A DNA stretch of 64,000 nt from the NCBI GenBank assembly GCA_965153455.1, contig OZ234503.1:4278001-4342000 (forward strand), written 5' to 3'. Position numbers and translations under genes: made by a program. The stretch comes from Sphagnum compactum. Taxonomy: Eukaryota; Bryophyta; Sphagnopsida; Sphagnales. The notes beneath the pieces were generated by a model. The model did not search any database. It was not told the DNA's origin and saw nothing but the letters and a program-made list of their open reading frames with translations. This document shows, in pieces, positions 25,080 to 36,000 of the stretch (its first letter is position 1; the number at the start of each line of letters is the position of its first letter).

Positions 25080-25860
25080 AAGAAGAAGTTGAATGATTTA
25101 AAAGATAATATTAATAATTTGAACAATTGTTTATTAGGATTAAGTTTAGATACACCTAGTGATGCACCATCATTACTAGCTTGGAACAATGTGCTTATTG
25201 TAAAATAAACAATGAAATCCTTTTATGATAGGTTTTTGAAAATGAAGTCATTTTGACATGGCATTTGCTTAAGGGGGAGTTACAAAATACTGTGCCAAAG
25301 CATGTGCATTACAAGGTTGTTAAAAAAATTATGAAATACTTACAAAACATATCTTAGTTCAAGTTTCATTACTCTATTGGAAACAAATATAACATTTTGG
25401 TGGCCTATGTTGTACCAAGATTTTGTAAATGACTTGGATGATGGAAAATCACACAATGGATGTAAATTGTGTTTTTAAATGATGCACCAGATACTTGAAG
25501 TCCATTCAATTACAAACAAACATGTGTGGCTAGATCCACAATTGAAGCATAAATTATATGTTATTACATCATTCACATGGAAAAAGTGTGTGGCTAGGAA
25601 GCTTATAAGAAATTGGGTTTCCAAAAATCACTCCCACTTTTATTTATAACTCAATAACCAAGACTTGTCTCAAATCCATAATATCATCATTGCACCAAAC
25701 ACATCAACATAAAATGACATTACCACATGATTCAAGGTTTTCAACTTCATCACCTTGTTTAGCTCGTATACATTGGAACCAATAACCTAATAGCCAAAAT
25801 TTTCACCAAAATTCTTTTTGTAAACAAATTTAACTATTTTTAGTTTTTTTCATGGTTTAC
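25080..25860 (+). pseudogene. second Ty1/copia remnant (RT-RNase H part only)
   Basis: Highly decayed. Recognisable pieces are the LKYLQ-type start, VDWAGD-like DLDDGKSHNGCKLCF, the ATIEA-type end of RNase H near 25545, then HCTKHINIK (25690-25717) and TNNLIAKIFTKILF (25780-25825). These parallel FHxRTKHIE and the DIFTK motif. No LTRs are found, and its sequence differs from the 14-21.7 kb element. Confidence 0.65.
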
Positions 25861-27271
25861 TAATAATCAATGAATGGAAAGTTTAAATTTTTCCATTGCT
25901 CATTCTTTGATCATTAGAAGATTTGCAATGAATGGAAGTGTTGAATGAAGGCACATTGTCTTTAAAATGAATGATCAATGGACAATTTTGATTAGCTTCT
26001 TGTTAAGGAGTTAATTAGCATGTTTCAAAAATATATCAAGTCATTGTTTTTATCCTTAACACCATTATAAATTTTCTATTATGGAAAGACATTCTCTTGT
26101 TAGGTGAATAATATTGTGGGTTCATTGTTTTGGCTGATTTTCTAGTTTTGCAATAATGAACACATCAAACCTATGTTTATCTTTACAAAGTGTATGTTAA
26201 TGAGATATAAATGAAGATCAACACTAGTCTTAGTGGGTGTACATGTGGTTGATCTAAAATGATTACTTGTGAAATTGGTGTTTATCCATGAAACAACAAC
26301 ATGAAGGTCTTTTTTTTAATCAACATTGATGTTTTGGAATGTCTCTTTCACTTTACCCACTTTTATTTGGTTTAAAACATTATTGTTAAAGGTAAAAATT
26401 CTTAGGCTAATTAATTTTATGGGCATCCTTGTAATTAAAAGGTTACTAGTGATAGTAACTTACCATCTTTTACTAAAGGATGAAGCTAATGGGGTTAGTT
26501 AGATGAATGGTTGGTGATAATTCACCAACCATCTAGGGATTTCTAGGAAGGATTATGATAAGGATGGCATATTTTCATGGAAGGCATGTGGACCTTGTGA
26601 GGTATGGGAGAAGGGGGATTAAGAGGATCATAGAAGGGGATTATGGATCATTCTATTGTACTCCATTTTGCATTGGTATAATCTATTTCTTCTTCTTAAA
26701 AATACAGTGTGCCATTAGAGAAGGGGAAAATATGAAAGTGGAATGTGTGTATTTATTACACAATGGAAAATGGGTGAGGAAATTAAGATTCTAGCAATTG
26801 GAGTACTAGAGGAAAGGGGGAGAGTAACTCCATTAATTTATATAAAATTTGTTATTTTTGGTACTTATTATTCCTTTTTTCTATAAAGAATGTATCTACT
26901 TTATGTTCTCTATCTTGTATTCTTGAATAATTTATGTATTAAATGTGGTAGGAAGGTAGTTGCCACTGGAAAGCGATGGTAAGGAGGTAATCTCTTGTTT
27001 TTAGATTTGGTTGAAGGTAAAACTTTGTTGTAAACGGTAGGCAATTCTACCAATAGGACTACAGGGGCTATAGACAATAGACAACACCACCATAAGGTCT
27101 TTAGGTGTTGCAAATGGTAAACAACATTTCTGCCCAACGTTTGTACGTGTTGCAAATGGTAGGCAACAAATATAAAAGGTCTACATGCACTTTGGTTATT
27201 CCTTCAAGTCTATAGATGACAATAGTCGCAACATGATAATAACTACTACATAGGATAATAGTTGTTACATG
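25861..27271. other. AT-rich intergenic DNA, no gene recognised
   Basis: ORFs here (26555-26794; 26910-27155 minus) show no recognisable motif. The phrase TGTTGCAAATGGTARRCAAC recurs at about 27104 and 27149, a small local duplication just outside the gypsy element. Confidence 0.45.
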
Positions 27272-27276
27272 ATAGT
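27272..27276. repeat. target-site duplication (left) of the chromovirus
   Basis: ATAGT directly precedes TGTC of the 5' LTR and recurs at 33038-33042 directly after the 3' LTR. Confidence 0.92.
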
Positions 27277-27506
27277 TGTCATGGCCTAGGATATTTTGGG
27301 ATACTTTTGGCAATGTCATGTCCTAGGATATTTTGGGATACTTTTGGCAATATCATGGCCTAGGATATTTTGGGACTAGTATGGCTCAGGGTTATAAAAG
27401 GAGATAGTCTGGGGAACAACCCTTCAGTAGATCAACACCAGTTGATGGGTCAATAAAGCTTGTCTTGTCTTGTAATTCTCCACTTGTTTGTAGTCGGTCC
27501 ATAACA
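27277..27506 (+). repeat. 5' LTR of the chromovirus (230 bp)
   Basis: It contains two full 37-bp repeats (27277, 27314) and a partial third (27351), each built on TCATGGCCTAGGATATTTTG. Next come a TATA box (TATAAAAG at 27393), a predicted start near 27423-27428 and an AATAAA at 27442. Confidence 0.95.
27393..27400 (+). promoter_or_regulatory. LTR TATA box
   Basis: TATAAAAG lies 33 bases upstream of 27426, the base at which the proposed self-priming sequence of the transcript would begin. Confidence 0.7.
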
Positions 27507-27508
27507 GT

Positions 27509-27518
27509 TTGATCTGCT
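27509..27518 (+). promoter_or_regulatory. putative self-priming primer-binding site
   Basis: No TGG-initial tRNA-complementary site follows the LTR. Instead TTGATCTGCT, two bases after the LTR, can pair with AGTAGATCAA at 27426-27435: nine Watson-Crick pairs plus one G-U. The partner lies where the transcript should start. This is the arrangement used by Tf1-type elements, whose mRNA 5' end primes reverse transcription. The functional claim is inference. Confidence 0.45.
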
Positions 27519-27682
27519 CCTTCTTCTTGTTTGTTTGTTTTGTTGTTTCAGTAAGTAGCTAGAGGTATCTTGGAGTGAAACTTGGAAAGGTTATAGAAGA
27601 CTATAGGACACTTCTACTCTCAAAGTTTCAAAAGAAAAGGATATGTTTTGTGAGAGTTAAGAGCTTTTGAAAACTCTGTGCC

Positions 27683-27992
27683 AGATTTGGTTTTTTGGTC
27701 ATATCTCCTTTGTTTAAGCTTTTTTGGGTCTGTAACTTTGTGATCTTATAGATCATATAGGAATATATGTGTGAGAGAAATTTCATGTCATTTGGACTTG
27801 TATTGAGAGAGATTCAAGCATCTGAAGTTTCAAGTGCAGATCTGGTTTTTTGGTCATATCTCCTTTGTTTAAGTTTTTTTGGGTCTGTAACTTTGTGATC
27901 TTATAGATCATATAGGAATATATGTGTGAGAGAAATTTCATGTCATTTGGACTTGTATTGAGAGAGATCCAAGCATCTGAAGTTTCAAGTTT
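27683..27992. repeat. tandem duplication of 155 bp in the chromovirus leader
   Basis: Copies are 27683-27837 and 27838-27992, both containing GGTTTTTTGGTCATATCTCC and GATCTTATAGATCATATAGG. Only about three substitutions separate them. The block lies between the primer site and gag, so it is in the 5' untranslated leader. Confidence 0.93.
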
Positions 27993-28028
27993 GAAGATTG
28001 AAAGCGCAAAAGTGTGAGAACTACCACC

Positions 28029-28970
28029 ATGGACAACTCAGAATCAAACATCGATCTCACTCAAATCCTCGCCGCCCTTCAGCACCTTCAACAAGAAAAT
28101 GTCGTGCTTAGAGACTCGGTGACCCGCCTACAGAATCAGCCACCACCTCCTGCCCCAGTACTTCCTGCTCTTGCAATGGCCGCCCAAGAGCCCAAGATCA
28201 GTCTGCCAGAAAAGTTTGATGGAACGCGCCTCAAATTTCGAGGCTTTGTCAGTCAGGTACGCCTGATCATGCAACTACACCCCCGTCGTTATTTTGATGA
28301 CACCACTCGTGTAGGATTCGTTGGAACCCTACTCACTGGGACAACTGCAGCATGGTTTGCTCCCATCCTGGAAACATCATCCCCTCTCCTACAAGATTTC
28401 AACGCCTTTATGGCGGAATTTGAAGCAATATTTGGGGACAGTGACAAGGCCAGGACTTCAGCCAACAAGCTGCGTTGCCTCCAGCAAGGGACACGTTCGG
28501 CCATCGTCTACGCCTCAGAATTCAGGCAGCTTGCCTGCGACGTCAATTGGGGAGAAGCTGCCTTGATTGATCAGTTTCGCTATGGGCTTCGTGACGATGT
28601 TCAAGATCTTTTGTTGACACTCACAGACCTTTCTTCCTTCAGTGAAACCATCACCCAGGCAATTCGGTGCGATAATCGTCTGTTCGAACGTCGCTAGGAA
28701 AAGAAAGTCACCTCCAACGCCCAGCTTTGGAACAGTCGGCCTACTACGCTCCCCTTAGTTCCCCAAACAACACCAGTTGCCCGACCTGCCTCTTTTGGAC
28801 CTGCTCCGATGCAGATCGACACAGCTAAGTTTAAATCTTTGACAGAAGCCGAGAAACTTCGCCGAAGGACAAACAATCTATGTCTTTACTGTGGCAACCC
28901 AGGGCATATAGCTCGTCAGTGCCCTCAAAAGCTTGTCAAACTTCAAGTACAAGCTGTGGAAACTCCTTAG
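28029..28970 (+). pseudogene. chromovirus gag with CCHC zinc knuckle, in-frame TAG
   Basis: ATG at 28029 (CCACCATGG context) starts MDNSESNIDLTQILAALQHL. A capsid-like region follows (KFDGTRLKFRGFVSQV, LLTGTTAAWFAP, QFRYGLRDDVQDLLL). A TAG interrupts at 28695-28697 after LFERR, but the same frame continues through the knuckle [14 protein letters not shown] (28878-28922) to a TAG at 28968. The knuckle keeps all four zinc ligands. Gag packages RNA and builds the virus-like particle. Confidence 0.88.
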
Positions 28971-29089
28971 GAGTTGGAAAACATGAACATCCAGTCACAG
29001 TAGGAGCCGTGCGACTGGATCTCACCCAACACCACCTTTGCAAAGGCTCTTGTTCCGCTGTTGGTCCCAGTCCCAGTTTCACTTAGTAT

Positions 29090-29752
29090 GTGGACATCAT
29101 TCGTATTCCAGAAGACATACCACAAGTGTCAGCTTTGGTGGACTCCGGCGCCACCTCTTCTTTCATCGACCAAACATTTGTCGTCCAGCACAACATCCCT
29201 GTGGTCAAGAAGTCAACCCCTGTTCCGGTAGAGGTTATTGATGGGAGAACCATTGCTTCTGGTGCAATCACACACGAGACAACCCCTCTAGAACTCTGTA
29301 TCGACAAGCACACGGAGAAGATTGTTCTCAACATCATCTCCACCCCTCACCATCCTATCATCCTTGGTCTGCCTTGGCTAGAAGCACACAACCCTATCAT
29401 TGATTGGCGATCTAGAACCCTCACCTTCAGCGCACAACGGTGCACCTCTCAAGAACCCCACGCTCAGAAAAACACTTTGTCCAGTCCTGCCAAGAACCCT
29501 GTGGTCGAGAACCCAAAGAGGGTCGGAACCAATTCCAGTTTTATCAAGTCTGTTATGTCAAGTCCTGCAGTCAAGAACCCCCGGTTGGTCAGAACTAAAC
29601 CTTGTCCTGTCAAGAATCTTGTCAAGAATCCTGCCCAGAAAACCAACCCTGTCCAGATCTTCGTTGATAGAGCTGTCCCTTTCTATCGGGCTGCTAAGAA
29701 TCTTCAAGTTTTCGCCATCCATGTCAACCCAGCCAACACCACAAACCCCTAA
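29090..29752 (+). pseudogene. chromovirus aspartic protease region
   Basis: The frame is shifted relative to gag. It contains the catalytic VSALVDSGATSSFID, the flap region and LGLPWLEAHNPIIDW, the conserved end of retropepsin. The tail from about 29460 is rich in repeated (V/P)KNP phrases (SPAKNPVVENP, SPAVKNPRLV, VKNLVKNPAQK), a linker expanded by local duplication. It is bounded by TAG at 29084 and TAA at 29750. Confidence 0.88.
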
Positions 29753-30658
29753 TCAGAACCAACACCTGTCAAACTTCCCGAGAAGTATAAGGACTTTGTT
29801 GATGTTTTTGAAAAGATTAATGCTGATCAGCTCCCCGCCCATAGTCCATATGACTGCCCGATTGATCTAGAAGAAGGACACTCACCACCCTTTGGTCCTA
29901 TCTATGGCCTATCGGAACCGGAACTCCAAGCCCTGCGTGATTACCTTACTGAAAATCTTGCCAAGGGGTTCATTCAGTATTCCAAGTCTCCAGCCGGCGC
30001 CCTGATTTTGTTTGTCAAGAAGAAGGATGGCTCCCTTCGACTCTGTGTGGATTATCGTGGACTCAACAAGATAACAAAAAAGAATCGATATCCCTTGCCC
30101 TTGATTTCAGGTCTCCTAGACCGACTACGTACCGGGAAGATCTTCACCAAGCTTGACCTCCGTGGAGCTTACAACTTACTCAGGATTCGCCCCGGTGATG
30201 AATGGAAGACAGCTTTCCGCACACACTACGGCCACTTTGAATACACGGTCATGCCCTTCGGCCTCACCAATGCACCCGCAGTCTTTCAGCATCTGATGAA
30301 TGATATCTTCCGGGATTACATGGACAAATTTGTCGTGGTCTATTTGGATGACATTTTAATCTTTTCCAAGGACTAGGAAACCCACGACAAACATGTACGA
30401 TTGGTGCTTGCGACGCTCCGAGAGCATGGCTTATACGCCAAGTTGGAAAAATGTGAATTCGATAAATCTTCAGTGGCGTTCCTCGGCTATGTGATCTCTC
30501 CAGATGGCATTTTCATGGACAAGTCAAAGGTCGAGACCATCCAGTGTTGGGCTACTCCATCCTCGGTCAAGGACGTTCAATGCTTCCTAGGGTTTGCCAA
30601 CTTCTATCGTCGGTTTATCAAAGGCTACTCCAAGATCACAACACCGTTAATAACCTGA
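29753..30658 (+). pseudogene. chromovirus reverse transcriptase
   Basis: The same frame as protease continues after TAA 29750. Motifs are [48 protein letters not shown] and the catalytic [15 protein letters not shown] 30374 interrupts directly after the catalytic motif. The thumb ([36 protein letters not shown]) follows to a one-base frame change near 30647-30652. Confidence 0.92.
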
Positions 30659-30659
30659 C

Positions 30660-31160
30660 TTGCAAAGACAAGCCCTTCTCGTGGAATCCAACGGCCTAGG
30701 CTGCTTTTGATACTCTCAAGATGGCATTCACCTCTGCACCCATCCTGATACATCCCGATCCTGCCAAGCCATTCATTGTGGAAACGGACGCTTCAGATTT
30801 TGCCTTGGGAGCTATTCTATCTCAATTTGGAATAGATGGGTTGCTGCATCCAGTTGCTTTCTATTCACGGAAGTTAACCAGTGCCGAAATCAACTACCAG
30901 GTCTACGATAAGAAACTCCTGGCAATCATCACGACATTCGAGCAGTGGAGACCGTATCTTGCCGGAGCTCAACATCGAGTCCAAGTTCTGACAGATCACA
31001 AGAATCTCCTTTATTTTACAACTACTCGGACCTTAAATCGTCGCCAGGCACGCTGGTCTATCTTCCTAGCTGATTTCGACTTTGAGATTCAGTATCAACC
31101 CGGCACCCAGCAAGGGAAAGCTGACGCGCTATCTCGTCGTTCAGAATATGAACTTCGAGC
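30660..31160 (+). pseudogene. chromovirus RNase H
   Basis: Frame differs from RT by one base. It starts with [17 protein letters not shown] at 30697, then the main open piece from 30721. Catalytic landmarks are VETDASDFALGAILSQ, TDHKNLLYFTT and the end GTQQGKADALSRR. Confidence 0.9.
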
Positions 31161-31169
31161 GGGGGATGA

Positions 31170-32550
31170 GGCCTACGGCCAGCAGAACCAGAATTTACTC
31201 AACCCCGAGCAATTTCGAGTTGCAGCAACAATCAGCACCCTCCCAGACTCATACCTTGTCAGGGACATCAAGATGGCAACTGAGGAAGACACCTGGGCTA
31301 CCAACATCAAGAAGGAACTCCAGGAACGACCAAGGAACCCAAATCGTGATGACTTGGATCAGTTTGAGCAGCAAGACGGACTTCTCCTTCGAAATAACCT
31401 GATTTATGTACCCGAAGGACCTATACGCCTAAAAATCCTGAGAGAATGCCACGACAACACCCTGGCGGGTCACTTTGGAATGGCACGGACTCACGAACTA
31501 GTGTCAAGGACTTACTGGTGGCCCAAAATGAACAAGATGCTACGGGAGTATGTCAAGTCTTGTGATACATGTGCTCGATCCAAGGCTCCCAGGCATCGCC
31601 CGTTTGGACTCCTATAGCCTCTGTCGATTCCTAGCCGACCTTGGGGATCTATTGCAATGGACTTCATCACGGACCTCCTTGCTATCAGAACCAAGAATTC
31701 AATACTGGTTGTGGTCGATCGTCTCACCAAAATGGCCCATTTCACCCCTTGTTCCAAGTCAATCACGGCAGAAGAGACAGCTCAGTTAATTCTGGATGGG
31801 ATTGTCCGACTACATGGACTCCCCGAGGAAATTGTGTCCGACAGAGGTCCTCAGTTTGCATCCAAGTTCTGGCATCGTCTATTCAAGCTTCTTGGAGTTG
31901 ACATTCGGTTATCTTCAGCTTTCCACCCTGAGACAGATGGACAAACCGAACGGACAAACCAAACACTCGAGCAATACCTTCGCTGCACTGTGAACTACCA
32001 ACAGGACGACTGGCTGGACCTATTATCTCAAGCAGAGTTTGCTTATAATAACACAACACATGCATCGATCGGGATCAGTCCATTCTTTGCCAATTACGGT
32101 TTTCATCCCAAGTTCAGCCTTGAAATTCCTGGAGACTCCGTAAACCCCTCGGCTGAAGAAAGGGCCACGAGGCTTGGACAGGTTCAACAGAACCTTATGG
32201 CAGAACTCAAGCTAACATAGGAGGGGCAAAAGAAGCAAGCAAACCGCCGACGCAAGGACCATCCAAACTTCAAGGTTGGAGACAAGGTCTGGCTTCTCAG
32301 AAAGAACATTGCTACCACTCGCCCATGTGCCAAGTTGGATTACAAGCGCCTCGGACCTTTCAAAATCGCCAAATTGGTTGGTGTAGTGGCTTGCCAGTTG
32401 GAGCTTCCACCCCAATTCAAAATCCACAATGTTTTCCATGTCTCCCTGCTTGAGCCCTATCATGAAAACCCGATCCCAGAACGTCATCAAGAACCCCCAG
32501 CTCCAGTCGAAATTGAAGGCCAAGAAGAGTTTGAAGTTCAGGAGGTCTTG
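31170..32550 (+). pseudogene. chromovirus integrase
   Basis: The HHCC zinc domain is intact (HDNTLAGHFGMARTH to CDTCARSKAP). After TAG 31615 the core follows with its three acidic residues: D in MDFITDLL, D in VSDRGPQFASKFW, and E in DGQTERTNQTLEQYL. It then reads AEFAYNNTTHASIGISPFF. TAG 32218 lies before the GPY/F-type end (FKVGDKVWLL, RLGPFKIAKLVG, FHVSLLEPYH). Confidence 0.92.
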
Positions 32551-32733
32551 AACTCCAAAAAGATTCGTGGAAAGCTCCTGTACCTTGTCTTTTGGCGAGG
32601 TTATCCTCCTTCTGAAGCTACTTGGGAGCCTGCTGGAAACCTAGTTCATGCCCAAGACTTAGTTAATCGGTTTCACCAACGATATCCTAACAAACCGGCT
32701 CCATCTGGAAGATATCGCTTGAGGAGAAGATAA
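32551..32733 (+). pseudogene. chromovirus integrase C-terminal chromodomain
   Basis: EEFEVQEVLNSKK..YLVFWRGYPPSEATWEP..NLVHAQDLVNRF is a chromodomain that retains the three aromatic cage residues (F in EFEV, W in FWRG, Y in GYPP). That is the group I, histone-methyl-lysine-reading type. The TAA stop (32731-32733) abuts the first base of the 3' LTR. Confidence 0.9.
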
Positions 32734-33037
32734 TGTCATGGCCTAGGATATTTTGGGATATTTTTGGCAATGTCATGGCCTAGGATATTTTGGGATACTT
32801 TTGGCAATATCATGGCCTAGGATATTTTGGGATACTTTTGGCAATGTCATGTCCTAGGATATTTTGGGATACTTTTGGCAATATCATGGCCTAGGATATT
32901 TTGGGACTAGTATGGCTCAGGGTTATAAAAGGAGATAGTCTGGGGAATAACCCTTCAGTAGATCAACACCAGTTGATGGGTCAATAAAGCTTGTCTTGTC
33001 TTGTAATTCTCCACTTGTTTGTAGTCGGTCCATAACA
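32734..33037 (+). repeat. 3' LTR of the chromovirus (304 bp)
   Basis: It holds four full 37-bp repeats (32734, 32771, 32808, 32845) and a partial fifth (32882), against two plus a partial in the 5' LTR. From 32882 to the end it matches 27351-27506 except for one base. No polypurine tract of standard form is obvious; the best purine run is GAGGAGAAGATAA at 32721-32733, which overlaps the stop codon. Confidence 0.95.
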
Positions 33038-33042
33038 ATAGT

Positions 33043-36000
33043 AAGCAAATAGAAGACTATTCCTACTTTCATGTGTTTTCATCTTTTTTTAATTCCTTGT
33101 TTTATTTGGCAACCTTTTTTACTTGATAGTAATTTGGTTATCGAATCTTGTGGTTTTACAATTATCAAATTTTGCATGCATCAATTTTTTTACAAATCAT
33201 TATTCAAGCCATTTTCCATTGCATGGGAGATCGAAAAGGTGATAACAAACTTAAATTTCAAATCATTTTGGTAACATGGTGGTAATAAAAAAAAATGTTG
33301 CTAGCTCTAATTTTTGGGAGAACCTTGCTTCACCCCATCATGTTTATTAGGTTCATTTATTTTCATATCCACATAATTATGGTTTTGTATAAGGAATGGT
33401 TTTCAAGTTGTATTTTGTGTGTGATTGTGGTGAGGTTGTATTTGGTGATCACTTGTGGTGAACATGTGAAAGAACTTGACTCATATGGAGTTGGATGTAA
33501 GTTTGCACAAAAAAGGTGTTGTATGCCATCTAATTTTATCTCTTCCTTTCATGACTTCCTCATAATTGTTGATGTTGTACAATGTTTGAAACTATTGCAC
33601 AAAACTTCTTTATTCTTATGTTGTTATGGATCCATGTGGCGTTGGTTGTGTGATACCTTCATATTGTTTTGGCTAAAGGGAAAAAATTATGAATGTAGAT
33701 TGACTTGAATTATTGGTCTTTAGATGTTCATAAAAACTAAATGGGGTTGTTTGGTGTGTAATCTTTGTTGTTATTTTCATTATTTTAAAAATATATTTTG
33801 GGTATTAACATTCATTTGTATAACTATCAATATCAAATAATAAGAAAAAGTGCAAAGTTTGGGAGATGGTTATGCACATAAACTAGTTGCAAGTTAGGGT
33901 GGTTCATTTTCAACAAATGCAACATTCGCAAAAGTTCATATTTTAAAATTAAAATCGGAAAACCCCTTTGAAATGAATGTTAAATTTGAATTATGTAAGG
34001 ATTAATGAACTAAAAAATTTCAATGAACAAGAACCCAACAATGTTTTTACATATGTGTTAGGAAAAAAACATCAATCCAAAAAAAATGATTTAAATAGAA
34101 AAAATTGTAAATAACAAACCCAAATATGGTCATTAAAAAATCCATAAATATTTGTTGGCTTTTATTTATTTATTCATTCATGAAAGCCAAATAATGAAAT
34201 TTGAATTTTCATGCATATTAGAAATCACAATTCATGATTCCACTTCAAAAGTCTATTATTATATGTTTGGTGTACATTTTTTGAATTTTATTATTATGTA
34301 CATATTGGTTTCTATTAGTCAATATAGTTGTGTTGTGACAAATAAAAGGTTGGAACTTTGGAATGCATCGTAATAATAACAATTGGAATTGCAATCAACA
34401 AGAAGCTTGACCTATAAAAAAAGGAAATTCCTCTATGAATGAAAGAGGTGGATACTTGCAACTTACAACTCCAATTGGAGTTAGCATGTTTCAAAATAAA
34501 CTCAACAAGTGGGAACCATGAACGTTTCAATGGCTCTTCTTATCAAGAGGGTTAAAGTATTGGAATACTTCACAATGATCGAACAAAGATGGTCAAATCT
34601 GGTTATGTTTTGACACTACTCGCAACTTTAAATGATATTTGTAGTTGACAATTTTCATATGGATATCATTCATAATGTGGGAACAAATGAGAATTCTAAG
34701 TTTTTCGAAAGGATTTATTATTGTCCTTTTTCCTTATACAATCCATTCTTCATGCATCAACGTTTTGCTACAACTTCAAATTGAAGCGATTGATTTGATG
34801 ATTTCAAGCTTGTTAAATTGGGATTCAATTATATCACATAATGCCTTATTTTCTATATCTATCATGTTTGTCATGTAACCTCAATTTGCAAGTACCCCAA
34901 ATTCTTATATTCTTGTTCATCCATACATTGGGATTAGTTGAAATGTAACCAATATTAGGACAAGCTTGAATGGTATGCAAACACCTTACTTTTAATATAA
35001 TTTCCTTTTTATTTGTCCCTATGTAATGAATTGTTTGTTGATGTGGTCCACTATCGTCATTGATCATGTTATCATTGTCATTCAAGTCATCAACATAATA
35101 ATCTTGTACTAGTAGGTTGTGTAAAAAATCACAAGATCATACTCAGAACACAACTTGTGTGTGATTTTTAAAAAATTTAATTTGGGTCTTTTAATCTTCA
35201 TGAACTTTGACACAAGTTGGCCATTAGTGCTTCCGATACCATGTTCAACTTTTACACAAATTGAAGCCAAATGTGTGTTAAAGGCAATGTTGTTAGGTCT
35301 AAAAGTTGTAGGTGTTCTGTAAATAGCTATGCAAATTGTAAATACTAGATAGGCCAAGTCAACAAATAAATATTCTTCACCTTGGAAGAAAGATTATACA
35401 TTCAACCAAAATTTTGAATTAACGAAGACTCAACTATCATGTGTTGACCTTGGAAAGGATAATATTTTTTTGTGATTAGTGATAAACATGATAGAAGTTT
35501 TGTAACACATCTTCTTCATGTAGTAATCTTCACTATGTTTTGTGGGTCAATAAACCAAGACAACTATAGTTCCATCAACTATATCAATATCATCAGAGAA
35601 CCTTGATATGCTATCTATCTCATATATTAAGATTTTATTTTTTATTGCCCCAAGTTAATGGATGTGCCTGTGTAAATTTTGGATGCACCCATCCAATTGA
35701 TGGGTTGTTTTGAAGTCTACCCATCTACTTGTTGGGTTTCTTTTCAAAATATGAATGTTGGGTAATTGGTTTAATCATGCCTTTATATCATTTTATTTTT
35801 TTGAATTGTCACTTTGCATTTTTGTATCACGAGGTTTCATATCACTATGAAATGTTTTAAAAAAATCATATGACTAATTTTTAAAGTGAAATTTGTTTGA
35901 TAAACAGACAAATAATTAGTCTCAATTCCTTTAAATCTTATTTAGATAAGTTTTTTATAAAAAAAATGATTTGAAAGATAATGCAAAATTTGAATAAAAT

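Larger units (their letters stand above)
27277..33037 (+). mobile_element. Ty3/gypsy chromovirus, complete and recent, with TSD; coding region interrupted by stops
   Basis: It is flanked by an exact ATAGT duplication (27272-27276 and 33038-33042). The LTRs are 230 and 304 bp, start TGTC and end AACA. Outside the repeat-number change they differ by one base (27417 C against 32948 T). Domain order is gag with CCHC knuckle, protease, RT, RNase H, integrase, chromodomain. RT before integrase plus a C-terminal chromodomain defines a chromovirus. The gag resembles that of the Tf1/sushi and fungal-type branch, which has also been reported in mosses. The polyprotein is broken by eight TAG and one TAA and by frame changes near 28970-29080 and 30650. 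Confidence 0.95.

Noticed and set aside
28695-32220. UAG read as an amino acid, or U-to-C RNA editing restoring CAG
   Set aside because: The cellular genes here use TAG as a normal stop (CDKB ends in TAG), and U-to-C editing is known for organelle transcripts, not nuclear transposon RNA. CHG-methylation decay or a defective master is simpler.
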